A DNA stretch of 64,000 nucleotides, taken from Thalassotalea atypica. Lineage in GTDB: Bacteria; Pseudomonadota; Gammaproteobacteria; Enterobacterales; Alteromonadaceae. The stretch covers positions 4,216,001 to 4,280,000 of the forward strand of contig NZ_AP027364.1 in the NCBI RefSeq assembly GCF_030295975.1, written 5' to 3'. The notes beneath the pieces were generated by a model. It was not told where the DNA came from. It did no database searches and saw only the letters and a program-made list of their open reading frames with translations. Positions 1-10,348 of the stretch are shown piece by piece (the first letter of the stretch is position 1; each line of letters opens with the position of its first letter). The translations under genes and the position numbers were made by a program.

Positions 1-996
1 CTCTGCCTCGTGATTGACCTCAACCGGGATAATATTTTGCCAAGCTTGGTATAAGGACGGCCTAATTAGGTCATTCATGGCGGCATCGACAATGGCAAAA
101 TGTTTATCTTGGTTTGTTTTTAGAAATTCTACTTCAGTCACTAGAATACCTGCGTTTGCCATGATCGCACGACCCGGCTCAAAAATCAGTGTATGAGGAT
201 AGCCTTGAAGTTTTTTGGCAATGGCTTCGGCATATTCTTGAGGGTGTGGCGGCTGCTCTTGATCGTAATTGACCCCCAAACCACCACCAACGTCAATATG
301 ACTGAGCGCTATATCATTGTCTTTTAAGGTATCAATTAAGACTAAAACACGATCTAGTGCATCTAAAAAAGGTTTTACTTCGGTCAATTGCGAGCCAATA
401 TGACAATCAACACCTTTAATAGCAATATGCGATAACGCTTTAGCTTGTTGGTATAGGGTTGGCGCTTCATCAATCGCAATGCCAAACTTGTTTTCTTTTA
501 ACCCTGTTGAAATATAAGGATGAGTACCCGCATCGACATCGGGATTTACACGAAAAGAAATGGGTGCAATTACGTTAAGAGATTGAGCAACCTCATTGAT
601 ACGATAGAGCTCTGCCTCCGATTCAATATTAAAACAATAAATTTGATGCTTTAGTGCAAACGCAATTTCGCTCGATTTTTTCGCAACACCTGAGAAAACG
701 ACCTTTTTCGGATCGCCCCCGGCAGCAATAACACGAGCAAGCTCACCTTGCGAAACAATATCAAACCCAGAACCTAAGCGCGCTAATACATTCAGTATCG
801 CAATATTACTGTTTGCTTTCACCGCATAACAAACAAGGTGGGGCATACTACCTGCGGCCCTATCAAATGCATGCCAATGGCGCTCAATAGTGGCGCGTGA
901 ATATACATAAAGTGGCGTTTGGTGCTGTTTGACGAGCTCACTCACTGAACAGCTTTCGGCGTAAAGGCTATCTTCTTTTCGATTGAAATAGTCCAC
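1..996 (-). CDS. lysA: Diaminopimelate decarboxylase, 3' end cut by window edge
   Basis: PLP-dependent decarboxylase that turns meso-diaminopimelate into L-lysine, the last step of lysine synthesis, in the cytoplasm. 332 codons are present and the frame runs off position 1, so roughly the last fifth of a ~415-residue protein is missing. The N-terminus reads MDYFNRKEDSLYAES; the PLP-lysine motif YAVKANSN is near residue 60, HIGSQ is mid-protein, and FEPGRA (the EPGR phosphate-binding motif) lies near the visible end. The start is a GTG, chosen because AAGGACG sits just upstream and because it lies 2 bp after the lptM stop, so the two genes are probably co-transcribed. The lptM-lysA pair divergent from cyaY is the usual gammaproteobacterial arrangement. 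Confidence 0.96.
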   Translation of the reverse strand, partial: MDYFNRKEDSLYAESCSVSELVKQHQTPLYVYSRATIERHWHAFDRAAGSMPHLVCYAVKANSNIAILNVLARLGSGFDIVSQGELARVIAAGGDPKKVVFSGVAKKSSEIAFALKHQIYCFNIESEAELYRINEVAQSLNVIAPISFRVNPDVDAGTHPYISTGLKENKFGIAIDEAPTLYQQAKALSHIAIKGVDCHIGSQLTEVKPFLDALDRVLVLIDTLKDNDIALSHIDVGGGLGVNYDQEQPPHPQEYAEAIAKKLQGYPHTLIFEPGRAIMANAGILVTEVEFLKTNQDKHFAIVDAAMNDLIRPSLYQAWQNIIPVEVNHEAE

Positions 997-998
997 AA

Positions 999-1139
999 CT
1001 AATCGTCCTTTACACTCGAGTCTTGTTCATCAGTAGTTGGCGCTGATTCAGGTGTTTCGTACAACGGCCCTGGCATACCACAACCGTTTAAACCAAATGG
1101 TAACCCAACTAACAGTAATAAAATAATTTTACGTTTCAT
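999..1139 (-). CDS. lptM: Small lipoprotein LptM (YifL family)
   Basis: A 46-residue lipoprotein that is easy to miss because of its size. It has two basic residues, a hydrophobic core and a lipobox-like LNGC with the lipidated Cys at residue 20, followed at once by GMPGPLYETP. The family signature after the lipid cysteine is G(L/M)xGPLY, and the tail is acidic and disordered. In E. coli, LptM (YifL) sits in the outer membrane and helps the LptDE LPS translocon mature by promoting its correct disulfide arrangement. The position between lysA and cyaY matches the E. coli neighbourhood (dapF/cyaY). The gene starts with ATG and its stop lies 2 bp before the lysA GTG, so translational coupling is likely. 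Confidence 0.9.
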   Translation of the reverse strand: MKRKIILLLLVGLPFGLNGCGMPGPLYETPESAPTTDEQDSSVKDD

Positions 1140-1283
1140 TGCCTATAGATTCATATTGACGTCAATTTTGCTCATTAAACAATGGGATCTTGAGGTAAAT
1201 CAACTGGTATTAGTTATTTGGACTGGTATTATACGCATATGCATATCAACTATTACAAGTCTTATCATCCACGGAACGAATAA

Positions 1284-1604
1284 ATGAATGACAGCCAGTA
1301 CAATTTTACCGCAGACGAGTTAATTTTAGCTGTAGAAGAAGCAATTGAAGATTGCGGCGAAGATATTGATTATGAAGGTGTTAGCGGACTATTAACGTTA
1401 ACCTTTAAAAACGGCACAAAGATTATTATTAATAAGCAAGCACCGTTGCACGAAATTTGGGTTGCCACCAAGTTCAATGGTCATCACTTCCATTTTGATA
1501 ATGAACAATGGATTGATAAGCGTGGTGGCGATGAGTTTTGGCAATTTTTATCTGATGCAGTTAGCAAACAAGCTGACGCTTCAGTTTCACTATCAGCAGA
1601 ATAA
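1284..1604 (+). CDS. cyaY: Iron-sulfur cluster assembly protein CyaY (bacterial frataxin)
   Basis: 106-residue frataxin homologue, the normal CyaY length. Frataxins bind iron and modulate the IscS/IscU cluster assembly machinery in the cytoplasm. The N-terminal helix is rich in acidic residues ([14 protein letters not shown]), matching the iron-binding acidic ridge. The beta-sheet signature follows ([16 protein letters not shown], then LHEIWVA), then the conserved [18 protein letters not shown] segment. It reads divergently from lptM-lysA across a 144-bp promoter region and lies 14 bp before hemC, so it may be transcribed with the heme genes. Confidence 0.95.
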   Translation: MNDSQYNFTADELILAVEEAIEDCGEDIDYEGVSGLLTLTFKNGTKIIINKQAPLHEIWVATKFNGHHFHFDNEQWIDKRGGDEFWQFLSDAVSKQADASVSLSAE

Positions 1605-1618
1605 GAGTAGGACACAAC

Positions 1619-2548
1619 ATGACAACCGCAACTGTGCGCATTGCAACCAGAAAAAGCGCTTTAGCGTTATGGCAAGCTGAATATGTAAAAGCACAATTAG
1701 AGCATTTTCATCCCGGCATTAATGTCGAACTTGTGCCTATGACCACCAAAGGTGACATAATTTTGGATACCCCTTTAGCAAAGGTCGGCGGAAAAGGCTT
1801 ATTTGTTAAAGAACTCGAAGTAGCCATGTTGGAAAACCGCGCTGATATTGCCGTACATTCGATGAAAGATGTACCGGTTGAATTTCCTGAAGGATTGGGC
1901 TTGGAAGTGATTTGCCCACGTGAAGACCCACGTGATGCATTTGTGTCAAACACGTTTGAAAATTTTGATGATTTGCCACAAGGTGCAATTGTTGGCACCT
2001 CGAGTTTACGCCGCATGTGCCAATTAAAAGCAATGCGTCCAGACCTAGATATTCGAGATCTTCGCGGCAACGTCAATACCCGACTTAAAAAGCTAGACGA
2101 AGGACAATACGATGCCATTATCTTAGCTGCTGCTGGGTTAATTCGTCTTGAAATGCCTGAGCGCATTAAAAGCTATATCGAACCTGAAACTATGTTGCCA
2201 GCCAATGGCCAAGGTGCGGTAGGGATAGAGTGTCGTACCGATGACGACACAATAAAAGCCTTAATTGCTCCACTAGAATGTAAAGAAACACGGGTAAGAG
2301 TATTGGCTGAGCGCGCTATGAATCGCGCTTTAGAAGGTGGCTGCCAGGTTCCTATTGGCAGCTACGCCACTGTTAATGGTGATGAGATTTACCTGCGCGG
2401 TTTAGTTGGTGCAACTGATGGTAGTACAATTCTTCATGATGAAGTGACGGGTCCATGTACTGACGGTGAAAAACTAGGCTTAGACCTAGCGAAAAAACTA
2501 TTAGAGCAAGGTGCCGATGAAATCTTAAAACAGGTTTATGAGCAATAA
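1619..2548 (+). CDS. hemC: Hydroxymethylbilane synthase (porphobilinogen deaminase)
   Basis: Joins four porphobilinogens into hydroxymethylbilane in the cytoplasm, the third common step of tetrapyrrole synthesis. At 309 residues it has the usual length. Visible motifs are the N-terminal [14 protein letters not shown], the KGLFVKELE and HSMKDVP segments, the RRxxQL-like [20 protein letters not shown], and EGGCQVPIG, whose Cys carries the dipyrromethane cofactor. It starts an overlapping run: hemD begins 10 bp before the hemC stop, so translation is coupled. A ribosome binding site (AAGAGTAGGA) precedes the ATG. Confidence 0.98.
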   Translation: MTTATVRIATRKSALALWQAEYVKAQLEHFHPGINVELVPMTTKGDIILDTPLAKVGGKGLFVKELEVAMLENRADIAVHSMKDVPVEFPEGLGLEVICPREDPRDAFVSNTFENFDDLPQGAIVGTSSLRRMCQLKAMRPDLDIRDLRGNVNTRLKKLDEGQYDAIILAAAGLIRLEMPERIKSYIEPETMLPANGQGAVGIECRTDDDTIKALIAPLECKETRVRVLAERAMNRALEGGCQVPIGSYATVNGDEIYLRGLVGATDGSTILHDEVTGPCTDGEKLGLDLAKKLLEQGADEILKQVYEQ

Positions 2549-3314
2549 ACACTACAAGGTACTGATCACGCGACCCGAATCACAGGGTCGCGCCTTAGCT
2601 AAAACATTAAGCCAAGAAGGCTTTGACGCTGTTTGCGCGCCACTATTTAATTACCAACCGTTAACGTCTAAACAAAGTTATTACAATGTTTTGGAAACAA
2701 ATCCAGATATTATTATCTTTGTCAGTGTGGCAGCAGTTGAATACGCACATCAAACTGTACCTTTATCACATTGGCCTAGTTGCACCGTATTAGCTGTTGG
2801 CCAAGCAACAAAGAACAAATTGATATCCTTGGGTATTAGCACCGTCATTAGCCCTGAAATTCAAACGAGTGAAGGCTTACTTGAATTAAGCGAATTATCT
2901 CATCCCCACAATCGCAATATCATTATTGTCAGAGGTAACGGCGGCCGCGAACTGATCGCTGAAAGTTTGCGAGGGCGAGGTGCACAAGTCCATTATATTG
3001 AAAGTTATCAACGACGTTGGATTGAACAACCGGAAGATATTTGTCATCAATGGCAACAACTTAATGTTAATTGTATTGTTATTACCAGTAACGAAATTCT
3101 GCAAAGCGTTGTACAATTAACAAAGAATAAAGAATATTTTTGGCAACACAGTTGTTTATGGATCGTTGCCAGTGAACGTATCGCAAAGAACGCCTCGGCG
3201 TTAGGACTACAAAACGTATTTTGCGCTTATGGTGCATCTGATGAGGCAATTCTAGGTGCCTTGCACAACATGGAACAAGCTCATGACAGAGAAAAAAACA
3301 TCAACGGTCAGTGA
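2538..3314 (+). CDS. hemD: Uroporphyrinogen-III synthase
   Basis: Closes hydroxymethylbilane with ring-D inversion to give uroporphyrinogen III. The 258-residue protein has the poorly conserved two-domain HemD pattern: an N-terminal [17 protein letters not shown] (the LITRP start is typical), [10 protein letters not shown] in the first domain, [21 protein letters not shown] at the hinge and second domain, and [11 protein letters not shown] plus the late [11 protein letters not shown] segment. It overlaps hemC by 11 bp at its 5' end and hemX by 32 bp at its 3' end. Conservation is low in this family, so the operon position is an important part of the call. Confidence 0.93.
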   Translation: MSNKHYKVLITRPESQGRALAKTLSQEGFDAVCAPLFNYQPLTSKQSYYNVLETNPDIIIFVSVAAVEYAHQTVPLSHWPSCTVLAVGQATKNKLISLGISTVISPEIQTSEGLLELSELSHPHNRNIIIVRGNGGRELIAESLRGRGAQVHYIESYQRRWIEQPEDICHQWQQLNVNCIVITSNEILQSVVQLTKNKEYFWQHSCLWIVASERIAKNASALGLQNVFCAYGASDEAILGALHNMEQAHDREKNINGQ

Positions 3315-4641
3315 AAAAAAAAATGAAGATTCAGCAGAAAACCTAGCTGCCAAAAGCAATAATAAAAATGTTTCACCTGAACGTGAAGAACAAAAACCTT
3401 TAGCTAAGAAGCCAACCTCAGCTAAAGTGGCTCATCGTAAAGCAACTCAACAACCTGTGACAACCGTGACATCATCTACTTCTAAATCTGGCATTCTCGC
3501 ACTTATACTCTCTATTATTGCCATTGCTGGCATTGGTGGTCACTATTATTGGCAAACTCAGCAACATCAGATTCTAATTGAACAGCTATTGGCGCAAAAC
3601 GAATCACAGCAACAATCCAGTGAGCGACAAGTACTCGATCAAGTAAGTGCTAGACAAAGTCAACTGGCGGGCGAGCTAACCACAAACATCACTCAATTGC
3701 TTAACGACAGTGATACAAAACTGCAATCACTCGCACAACGAGTTGAGGGTTTGAGCCAAAACCAACCCAGCGACTGGTTGATGCACGAAGCTGAATATCT
3801 GATTCGGATCGCCTCACGTAGTTTATGGCTTGAGAAAGACACGGTTGCAGCAATCAGTTTATTACAAGATGCAGATGCTCGACTTAGCGAGCTGAACGAT
3901 CCGAGCTTGCTTCCGGTTCGTCAGGTTATTAATCAAGACATTGAACAATTGAAACTGCAACCAAAGCTGGCCACAGAAGAAACCATTTTGACCTTGATGG
4001 CAATGGCAGAGCAGATTAAACAACTTCCCATCGCAATGGCACACCTGCCAGGCACCACTGAACCTGAGCAACCTTTTACGCTCTCGGAAAACACCGATGA
4101 TTGGCGAGAAAATATCACTAAATCTTGGCAACGATTTCTTGACAGTTTCATTACCGTGAAACGCCGAACAGCCAATGTTGAAGCATTGTTAACACCACAA
4201 CAGCAACAGAGCTTAACTGATAACCTCTACCTGAAATTGCAACTAGCGCAGTGGGCAGCCAGTCAGCAAAAAGCACAGATATATCAAAAAGCACTACAAG
4301 ATGCGCAACATTGGATTAGTGAATATTTTGATACGGATCACAACGCAACAATGCAATTTACTCAGCAGCTTAGTCGATTACAAAGCGCTGTCATCAATTT
4401 AGCGTTGCCTGCAAAATTGCAATCATTGCAAGCAATTCGCCGTCAAATCAATCAACAAAACACTGTCCCGAACATAGCGGAAAACGTAAAAGAAGCGGTA
4501 ATAGACTCGGCCAAGCCAATTACTTCTAACGCAAATAAAGATAAGCAAGATGGCAAGCCCAATATGGCCGAAGCCGCAGTCAATGCTCAAGAGCAACAAG
4601 AAGAACCTGAGAAACAAGACAATAACGGAGCAATGCTATGA
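3283..4641 (+). CDS. hemX: HemX, membrane protein of the heme operon
   Basis: About 452 residues. A basic, disordered Lys/Ser/Glu-rich N-terminus is followed by one transmembrane helix near residues 70-90 (GILALILSIIAIAGIGG), then a long Gln-rich coiled-coil region and an alpha-helical domain exposed to the periplasm (LMHEAEYLIRIASRSLWLEKD is the conserved HemX block). Homologues are sometimes labelled uroporphyrinogen-III C-methyltransferase, but there is no SAM-binding motif here, so I do not assign that activity. I chose ATG 3283 over the upstream GTG at 3256 because GGAA lies about 7 bp upstream and the intervening peptide is not HemX-like. The disordered Gln/Glu tail overlaps hemY by 4 bp. 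Confidence 0.9.
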   Translation: MTEKKTSTVSEKKNEDSAENLAAKSNNKNVSPEREEQKPLAKKPTSAKVAHRKATQQPVTTVTSSTSKSGILALILSIIAIAGIGGHYYWQTQQHQILIEQLLAQNESQQQSSERQVLDQVSARQSQLAGELTTNITQLLNDSDTKLQSLAQRVEGLSQNQPSDWLMHEAEYLIRIASRSLWLEKDTVAAISLLQDADARLSELNDPSLLPVRQVINQDIEQLKLQPKLATEETILTLMAMAEQIKQLPIAMAHLPGTTEPEQPFTLSENTDDWRENITKSWQRFLDSFITVKRRTANVEALLTPQQQQSLTDNLYLKLQLAQWAASQQKAQIYQKALQDAQHWISEYFDTDHNATMQFTQQLSRLQSAVINLALPAKLQSLQAIRRQINQQNTVPNIAENVKEAVIDSAKPITSNANKDKQDGKPNMAEAAVNAQEQQEEPEKQDNNGAML

Positions 4642-5822
4642 TCAAGCTAATTGTATTCGTACTCCTGTTTTTTGCTGCCGTTGCCTCAGTGCCATTTTTA
4701 ATTGGTGAAAAAGGTTATATCTTAATTGCCATGGGCGACATCACCATTGAGTCTTCTGTGGTTACCGCCATTATTATGCTGACATTAGTGTTTATTGGTT
4801 TAATGATAGTCATAAAGATAATGCGTGGCGGTTTTAAGTTAAGCCTAGGGGCTTGGAATAAAATTGTATTCGCTAGTAGAAGACGAGGGCAGCGCGATCT
4901 GAATAAAGGCATTGCTGCATTTTTGCTTGGCGACTATCAACAAGCAGAGCACTTACTCGCGAAAAGTGCCGAGCCTTCACAACAACAAAAAATCGCCTAT
5001 TTAATGGCAGCCAGTGCTGCACAAAAACAAGATTTAGGTACTAATACCGATCATTATTTACAACTGGTTGCACATCAAGAACAAGAATTAAAAGATGTTG
5101 GTCTTGAAAACATTTTAGTGCAAATTAAAATATTGTTAAGCCGTGAGGAATTCAATAAAGCGCGTGAATTAATTGACGAACACCATCGGCATATTGGACA
5201 TGATGCCCGCTTATTGGCTCTGGAGATTGACCTATGCCTAATCGAAAAGCGTTTTGAAAAAGCGATTGAGTGGCTTAATAAGGCGCGGAAAGAAAAATCC
5301 ATTGATAATGACAAAGTGATTCAATGGGAAAAAGCAGCATTTACTGGCCACCTTAATCTGTTAATAACGGCAACAGATCGTGATGCTCTATTCAGCTATT
5401 GGCAAAAATTGCCCCGTAAACTTAAGCAAAACCACACTGTGCTGCTGGCCTACTGCCAAGTACTCGCTGAACACAAGATTATTGAACCATTAGAAAAATT
5501 AATACTGCCTGTAGTGAAAAAAGGCGCAGATACGAGTTTGATCAATGGCATCAAAGCTCTGCCGTTAAGCTCTTGTGATGATTTAATTATTGCAGTAGAA
5601 AAGCACCTACACAAAAATCCTGAGGAACAGCATTGGTTAAGCTGCCTTGGACATTTTGCTTACGCAGGCCAAAAACTGACATTGGCAGAGAAAGCTTTTA
5701 ATACTTTATACCAAAAATCAACAACTAAGCTATGCGAACAAGACATTAAGGTATATGCTAAAACATTGCTTTCATTAGAAAAGCATGAACAAGCAGCGAA
5801 GTTACTATTAAACCCAAAATAA
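4638..5822 (+). CDS. hemY: HemY, inner-membrane TPR protein of the heme operon
   Basis: 394 residues with two N-terminal membrane helices (about residues 3-20 and 38-60), then a cytoplasmic or peripheral helical-repeat region of TPR type (for example RDLNKGIAAFLLGDYQQAEHLLAKSA). This is the proteobacterial HemY, unrelated to the Bacillus oxidase of the same name. Its biochemical role in heme synthesis is unsettled; it may organise the pathway at the membrane. Its ATG overlaps the hemX stop by 4 bp, which gives strong coupling. A diguanylate cyclase gene follows after 15 bp. Confidence 0.92.
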   Translation: MIKLIVFVLLFFAAVASVPFLIGEKGYILIAMGDITIESSVVTAIIMLTLVFIGLMIVIKIMRGGFKLSLGAWNKIVFASRRRGQRDLNKGIAAFLLGDYQQAEHLLAKSAEPSQQQKIAYLMAASAAQKQDLGTNTDHYLQLVAHQEQELKDVGLENILVQIKILLSREEFNKARELIDEHHRHIGHDARLLALEIDLCLIEKRFEKAIEWLNKARKEKSIDNDKVIQWEKAAFTGHLNLLITATDRDALFSYWQKLPRKLKQNHTVLLAYCQVLAEHKIIEPLEKLILPVVKKGADTSLINGIKALPLSSCDDLIIAVEKHLHKNPEEQHWLSCLGHFAYAGQKLTLAEKAFNTLYQKSTTKLCEQDIKVYAKTLLSLEKHEQAAKLLLNPK

Positions 5823-5837
5823 TAAAATAAAGGTTCT

Positions 5838-8003
5838 ATGGAAAAACACATTGGCATGTCCGCGGTGCAAGAAAGAGTTTTATATCCACTTCTTTTTGCT
5901 GTAACACTTGGCATTATCGGCGCATTACTCAATACACTGTCATTTCCGTTCCTGCCACAAGTTCAGCTTATTTTTGGCAATGCTGCTTTCGTCATTGTTG
6001 CCATGCGCTTAAAACCCTCTTATGCATTAATTTCTGCGCTTATAGCAGCTACACCGTTATACTTTATTTGGGGACACCCTTTCGGTTTTATCACCTTTGG
6101 CCTCGAAGCATTGGTTATTTCCTACGCACGCAGTAAAGGTGTATATATATTTTTTGCCGATATTTTCTATTGGCTCATCATTGGTATGCCACTTTCAGCA
6201 TTGTTTATATGGCTGAACAATCCACAAGGTGATGTGTACTGGGTGTTTATCACCTTAAAACAAGGATTTAATGCCATCCTTTATACCACTATTGCGACCT
6301 TACTCGCTTTCTTTATAGATCGGTACACAAAGTTTGGTTGGGAGCAGCAACCTAATATTGTTAGAAGTTTACGTAAACAACTCATTCACTCCATTGTTTT
6401 GATTACCACATTTGCCGTGGTGGCTTCGACTTTATTTATCAGCCAAGGCGTTATTCAATACTCACAACGCAACATGGTGTCAATATTAGAAAATAGCGCT
6501 GTTAGATACGCCAATGTAGCCAATTTGTACATCGACAACCAAATTAAAGTTATTCAAAACACAAGTCGAATATTAAGTGACCAACCATTGGCGCAGCAAC
6601 AGCACGTGCTAAACAATGTCCAACAAGAGTTCTCGGGCTTTATCACTATGTTAGTGGCTGACAGCTCAGGCAAAGTAACAGCTGCAAGTCCAGATAAATT
6701 ACAAACACTTATCCAGACAACGGATACTTGGGTTACCGATCGCCCTTACTTTATCGAAGCAATGAAAAGCCAAGCACTATATATGTCAGACGTTTTTCAA
6801 GGGAGAGGATTTGGCGACGACATCATCGTCGCCATAAGCGCACCTATTTATCAAGATGGTAATATCTCTGGCATCATAGAAGGGTCTATTGATTTAGGGC
6901 AAATCAATGAGTTAACTACACTTATTTTTGAAAATAAGCATGTAAATTTGGTGGTGACCGATCACAAAGATAAGGTGATTTTTTCCTCCGAAGGGCTATC
7001 ATTAGTGCCATTGGAACCATTTACCTTTGAGAAAGTTGACGATGCCTCTACTCATCCACGCCTGCGTATAAACAATAGCACTGGAGAAGAATACGCCTTC
7101 ATAGTAAAACAATTAGATACCGGCTGGCATGTTTATAGCCTAATTAATTATGACGTGACCATAGCTGAGATTGAACGAGAGTATATGGTCATCTTCGTCA
7201 GTTTGATGATTACACTGATTTTTGCCTCGATTATCGCTAACTTATTTGGTCGGAGATTGACTCGTTCATTGAACTTTATCATCAAGCAAATTAGAAAATA
7301 CGATGATGATCAGATTGAACAGTTTCAACCTCTATATTTGGACGCTTCAATTGAGGTGAAAGAACTATATAACGAGTTTAAAGCCAACAAGGCAGAAATG
7401 GCGAAGTACCAATTGCACTTAGAAGAGCAAGTCAAAATTAGAACCGGTGAGCTCAACAGCGCCAATGAAAAATTGAAAAGTTTGGCTTTGGTCGATAGCC
7501 TCACACAAGTGAATAATCGTCGCTTCTTAGATACTAACTTCACTTATATCCAAAAATCGGCACAGCGCAATACCGCGCTTATGGCTGTAGTAATGTTGGA
7601 CTTAGATCATTTTAAAGTCCTAAATGATACTTACGGCCATTTGGCAGGTGATGAGTGCTTAATAAAAATTGCAGGATTGCTCAGAGATGAATTTTCACGG
7701 GAAACCGATTGCGTAGTTAGGTTTGGTGGCGAAGAGTTTCTTATTGTTGTCCCTTATGTCACTGTCGCTGCAATAAAGCAAAAGCTTGACGCATTAAGGC
7801 AACACATAGAACATCAGCAGTTCACAGATTCAGAAGGGCAATCATTCTCTGTTACGGCGAGTTTCGGAGCGCTCATTGCGGATGCTGATTTTAGTACCGA
7901 TGTTATTAAATGGGTGAAAATTGCCGATCGATGCCTCTACCAAGCAAAAGATAACGGAAGAAACACGATCGTAATTGAAGACAAAATATCTAGGGCAAAT
8001 TAA
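5838..8003 (+). CDS. Membrane-anchored diguanylate cyclase with periplasmic Cache-like sensor
   Basis: 721 residues. About six N-terminal membrane helices (residues ~15-160, MASE-like) are followed by another helix near 185, a periplasmic double-Cache-like sensor (~210-435, with YFIEAMKSQALYMSDVFQGRG typical of dCache), a membrane helix near 450-470, a coiled coil and a C-terminal GGDEF domain. GGEEF is at residues 630-634, with the product-inhibition site R621-E-T-D624 exactly five residues upstream, so an active, feedback-regulated c-di-GMP synthase is expected. It lies 15 bp after hemY on the same strand with AAAGG as ribosome binding site, and so is probably a distal gene of the hem operon. 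The ligand of the sensor is unknown. Confidence 0.93.
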   Translation: MEKHIGMSAVQERVLYPLLFAVTLGIIGALLNTLSFPFLPQVQLIFGNAAFVIVAMRLKPSYALISALIAATPLYFIWGHPFGFITFGLEALVISYARSKGVYIFFADIFYWLIIGMPLSALFIWLNNPQGDVYWVFITLKQGFNAILYTTIATLLAFFIDRYTKFGWEQQPNIVRSLRKQLIHSIVLITTFAVVASTLFISQGVIQYSQRNMVSILENSAVRYANVANLYIDNQIKVIQNTSRILSDQPLAQQQHVLNNVQQEFSGFITMLVADSSGKVTAASPDKLQTLIQTTDTWVTDRPYFIEAMKSQALYMSDVFQGRGFGDDIIVAISAPIYQDGNISGIIEGSIDLGQINELTTLIFENKHVNLVVTDHKDKVIFSSEGLSLVPLEPFTFEKVDDASTHPRLRINNSTGEEYAFIVKQLDTGWHVYSLINYDVTIAEIEREYMVIFVSLMITLIFASIIANLFGRRLTRSLNFIIKQIRKYDDDQIEQFQPLYLDASIEVKELYNEFKANKAEMAKYQLHLEEQVKIRTGELNSANEKLKSLALVDSLTQVNNRRFLDTNFTYIQKSAQRNTALMAVVMLDLDHFKVLNDTYGHLAGDECLIKIAGLLRDEFSRETDCVVRFGGEEFLIVVPYVTVAAIKQKLDALRQHIEHQQFTDSEGQSFSVTASFGALIADADFSTDVIKWVKIADRCLYQAKDNGRNTIVIEDKISRAN

Positions 8004-8025
8004 AGTGCCCTAGTGCAACAATTGT

Positions 8026-8721
8026 TTAAATAAACGCGAATGCATCAGCATACATGTGCGCAGCATCGCCACCTTTATTGACAAAATCACCACGGACGGC
8101 ACCGACCATATCAAAGCGACCCGCGAGGTAGATATCATAAGGTTCAAAACTGACGATATCTTTCATTGCCACCTGATGCACCATACCAACTTTACCCGTC
8201 CAGTTTTCATCTGGCGTTTCAACCACAGGAATAAAACTCGCGTGAGGTATTTGATCAATGATGGTTTGAGTTTTTTCTAACTCATAGCATGCGCTTGTAT
8301 CACGAAGCCCCCAATAAACCATTACAGGACGACTTGTTTTTTGTTCAGACAAGTACTCAAACATTGATTTGATGTACGAAAAGCCGGTTCCTCCAGCTAA
8401 CAATAAAATCGGACGGACACTGTCTTTGCGCAAATATGCATTTCCTAAAGGCAATTCAACCGTTACAGTAGTTGACGATTTAATACGATCAATCACTTGC
8501 ATCGCCCAGCTGTCTTCACCAAAGGCACCGATTTGTAACTCGATGAACTCAGCATTAGGTGAACTGGCGATCGAAAATGGACGTTTATCTTCATTACTCA
8601 TAACAAAATTTAAATATTGGCCAGGAATAAAATCGAATTCTTGGCTGGGTTTTAGCAACACCTTATATACGTATTTTGTTAGCGATGTTATTTGATGAAT
8701 TTGACATTCAATAGTGTTCAT
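8026..8721 (-). CDS. fre: NAD(P)H-flavin reductase
   Basis: 231 residues, the Fre/LuxG length. It reduces free FMN or FAD with NAD(P)H, supplying reduced flavin to other enzymes. The flavin-binding RPFSIAS motif sits in the N-terminal barrel (about residues 48-54). The NAD(P) domain begins at LLLAGGTGFSYIKS and includes YWGLRD and the late YLAGRFDMV. It follows ubiD on the minus strand after about 80 bp, the conserved ubiD-fre order. UbiD uses a prenylated flavin, so a flavin reductase next door makes functional sense, although the link is inferred. Confidence 0.95.
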   Translation of the reverse strand: MNTIECQIHQITSLTKYVYKVLLKPSQEFDFIPGQYLNFVMSNEDKRPFSIASSPNAEFIELQIGAFGEDSWAMQVIDRIKSSTTVTVELPLGNAYLRKDSVRPILLLAGGTGFSYIKSMFEYLSEQKTSRPVMVYWGLRDTSACYELEKTQTIIDQIPHASFIPVVETPDENWTGKVGMVHQVAMKDIVSFEPYDIYLAGRFDMVGAVRGDFVNKGGDAAHMYADAFAFI

Positions 8722-8800
8722 TAATTTCTATACCTTGCTTTAGTGAAGAAATTGTCTCTTCTTCACTTAAATTTACTGCGATATTCGCCTTTAAAAGACA

Positions 8801-10270
8801 TTACTCAAAGATAGCTAATTCGTCCCAGAGCTGATCGATTTCTTGTTTGACTGCTTCGTCCATTTCAATAGGCTCTCCCCATTCACGGTCAGTCTCACCT
8901 TGCCACTTATTGGTTGCGTCCATGCCCATCTTCGAGCCTAAACCTGATACAGGTGAAGCAAAGTCTAAATAGTCGATTGGTGTATTTTCCACCAAAAGTG
9001 TATCTCGAGCAGGATCCATTCGTGTGGTCATTGCCCAAATAACATCTTGCCAGTCTCTTGCATTGATATCATCATCACATACGATCACAAATTTAGTATA
9101 CATAAACTGGCGTAAAAACGACCATACGCCCATCATTACGCGTTTCGCATGACCAGGATATTGTTTTTTCATGGTCACTACAGCCAGGCGATATGAGCAG
9201 CCCTCAGGTGGCAAGTAAAAGTCTACAATTTCGGGAAATTGCTTCTGTAAAATAGGGACAAACACTTCATTAAGTGCAACACCAAGTATTGCTGGTTCAT
9301 CAGGCGGTCTGCCAGTATAGGTGCTGTGATAAATTGGCCTTTCACGCATGGTGACATGGGTTACAGTAAAGACAGGAAAGCTATCAACTTCGTTATAATA
9401 ACCCGTATGATCGCCATAAGGACCTTCTGGCGCGATTTCATCAGGTTCAATATACCCTTCAAGAACAATTTCCGCTGATGCTGGGACTTCTAGGTCATTG
9501 CTGATACTTCTTACAACTTCCGTTTTGCTGCCCCTCAATAAGCCTGCAAAGGCATACTCTGACAAAGTATCAGGTACGGGAGTCACCGCACCTAAGATAG
9601 TCGCAGGATCAGCGCCTAAAGCAACAGAAACAGGGTAGCGTTCACCTGGATTTGCTTTCTTGAATTCTTGAAAATCTATGGCACCGCCTCGATGTGAAAG
9701 CCAGCGCATAATGAGTTTATTCTTGCTCAGCAGTTGTTGGCGATAGATGCCTAAATTCTGTCGTTCTTTATGCGGACCACGGGTAATGGTTAAGCCCCAA
9801 GTAATTAGTGGCGCAACATCACCTGGCCAACAAGTTTGAATTGGCAATTTGGTTAAATCAACATCATCTCCAGAAATAACCACCTGCTGACACTTTGCCT
9901 TTTTAAGCACTTTAGTCGGCATGTTCAATACATTTTTATAGACAGGCAATTTATCTAACGCATCTCTAAAGCCTTTAGGAGGTTCAGGCTCCTTGAGTGT
10001 GGCAAGTAGTTTACCTACGTCTCGCAATGCATTGACATCTTCTTGGCCCATTGCCAACGCTACGCGCTCAGGCGTACCAAAAAGATTGGTTAATACGGGA
10101 ATATCATGGCCCACGGGATTTTCAAATAGTAATGCAGGGCCACCTGCACGTAACGTACGATCACTTATTTCGGTCATCGCTAAATTAGTAGAGATAGGTT
10201 GTTTTATTCTTTTTAATTGACCCAATTTCTCTAATTGCGAAATAAAGTCTCTTAAATCACTGTATTTCAT
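8801..10270 (-). CDS. ubiD: 4-hydroxy-3-polyprenylbenzoate decarboxylase
   Basis: Prenyl-FMN-dependent decarboxylase of ubiquinone synthesis, about 489 residues as in E. coli. It opens [10 protein letters not shown] (compare E. coli MKYNDLRDFL). Conserved stretches include [38 protein letters not shown] (bearing the catalytic Glu region) and VDATNKW-like [10 protein letters not shown] near the C-terminus. I chose ATG 10270 by family alignment; a GTG two codons upstream (10276) is equally possible, as no strong ribosome binding site separates them. The prFMN synthase UbiX is not in this window. Confidence 0.96.
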   Translation of the reverse strand: MKYSDLRDFISQLEKLGQLKRIKQPISTNLAMTEISDRTLRAGGPALLFENPVGHDIPVLTNLFGTPERVALAMGQEDVNALRDVGKLLATLKEPEPPKGFRDALDKLPVYKNVLNMPTKVLKKAKCQQVVISGDDVDLTKLPIQTCWPGDVAPLITWGLTITRGPHKERQNLGIYRQQLLSKNKLIMRWLSHRGGAIDFQEFKKANPGERYPVSVALGADPATILGAVTPVPDTLSEYAFAGLLRGSKTEVVRSISNDLEVPASAEIVLEGYIEPDEIAPEGPYGDHTGYYNEVDSFPVFTVTHVTMRERPIYHSTYTGRPPDEPAILGVALNEVFVPILQKQFPEIVDFYLPPEGCSYRLAVVTMKKQYPGHAKRVMMGVWSFLRQFMYTKFVIVCDDDINARDWQDVIWAMTTRMDPARDTLLVENTPIDYLDFASPVSGLGSKMGMDATNKWQGETDREWGEPIEMDEAVKQEIDQLWDELAIFE

Positions 10271-10348
10271 AGACACACTTGCTAGTTATTTGCGCGCTAT
10301 TATAGCGTGATCAAAGAAAAATCACCTACCTAAATATCAGATATGGTT

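Noticed and set aside
1708-2166. Antisense frame to hemC
   Set aside because: Fully inside a highly conserved gene; codon pattern is that of a shadow.
3256-3282. GTG start nine codons upstream for hemX
   Set aside because: Worse ribosome binding site than ATG 3283 and lies entirely inside hemD.
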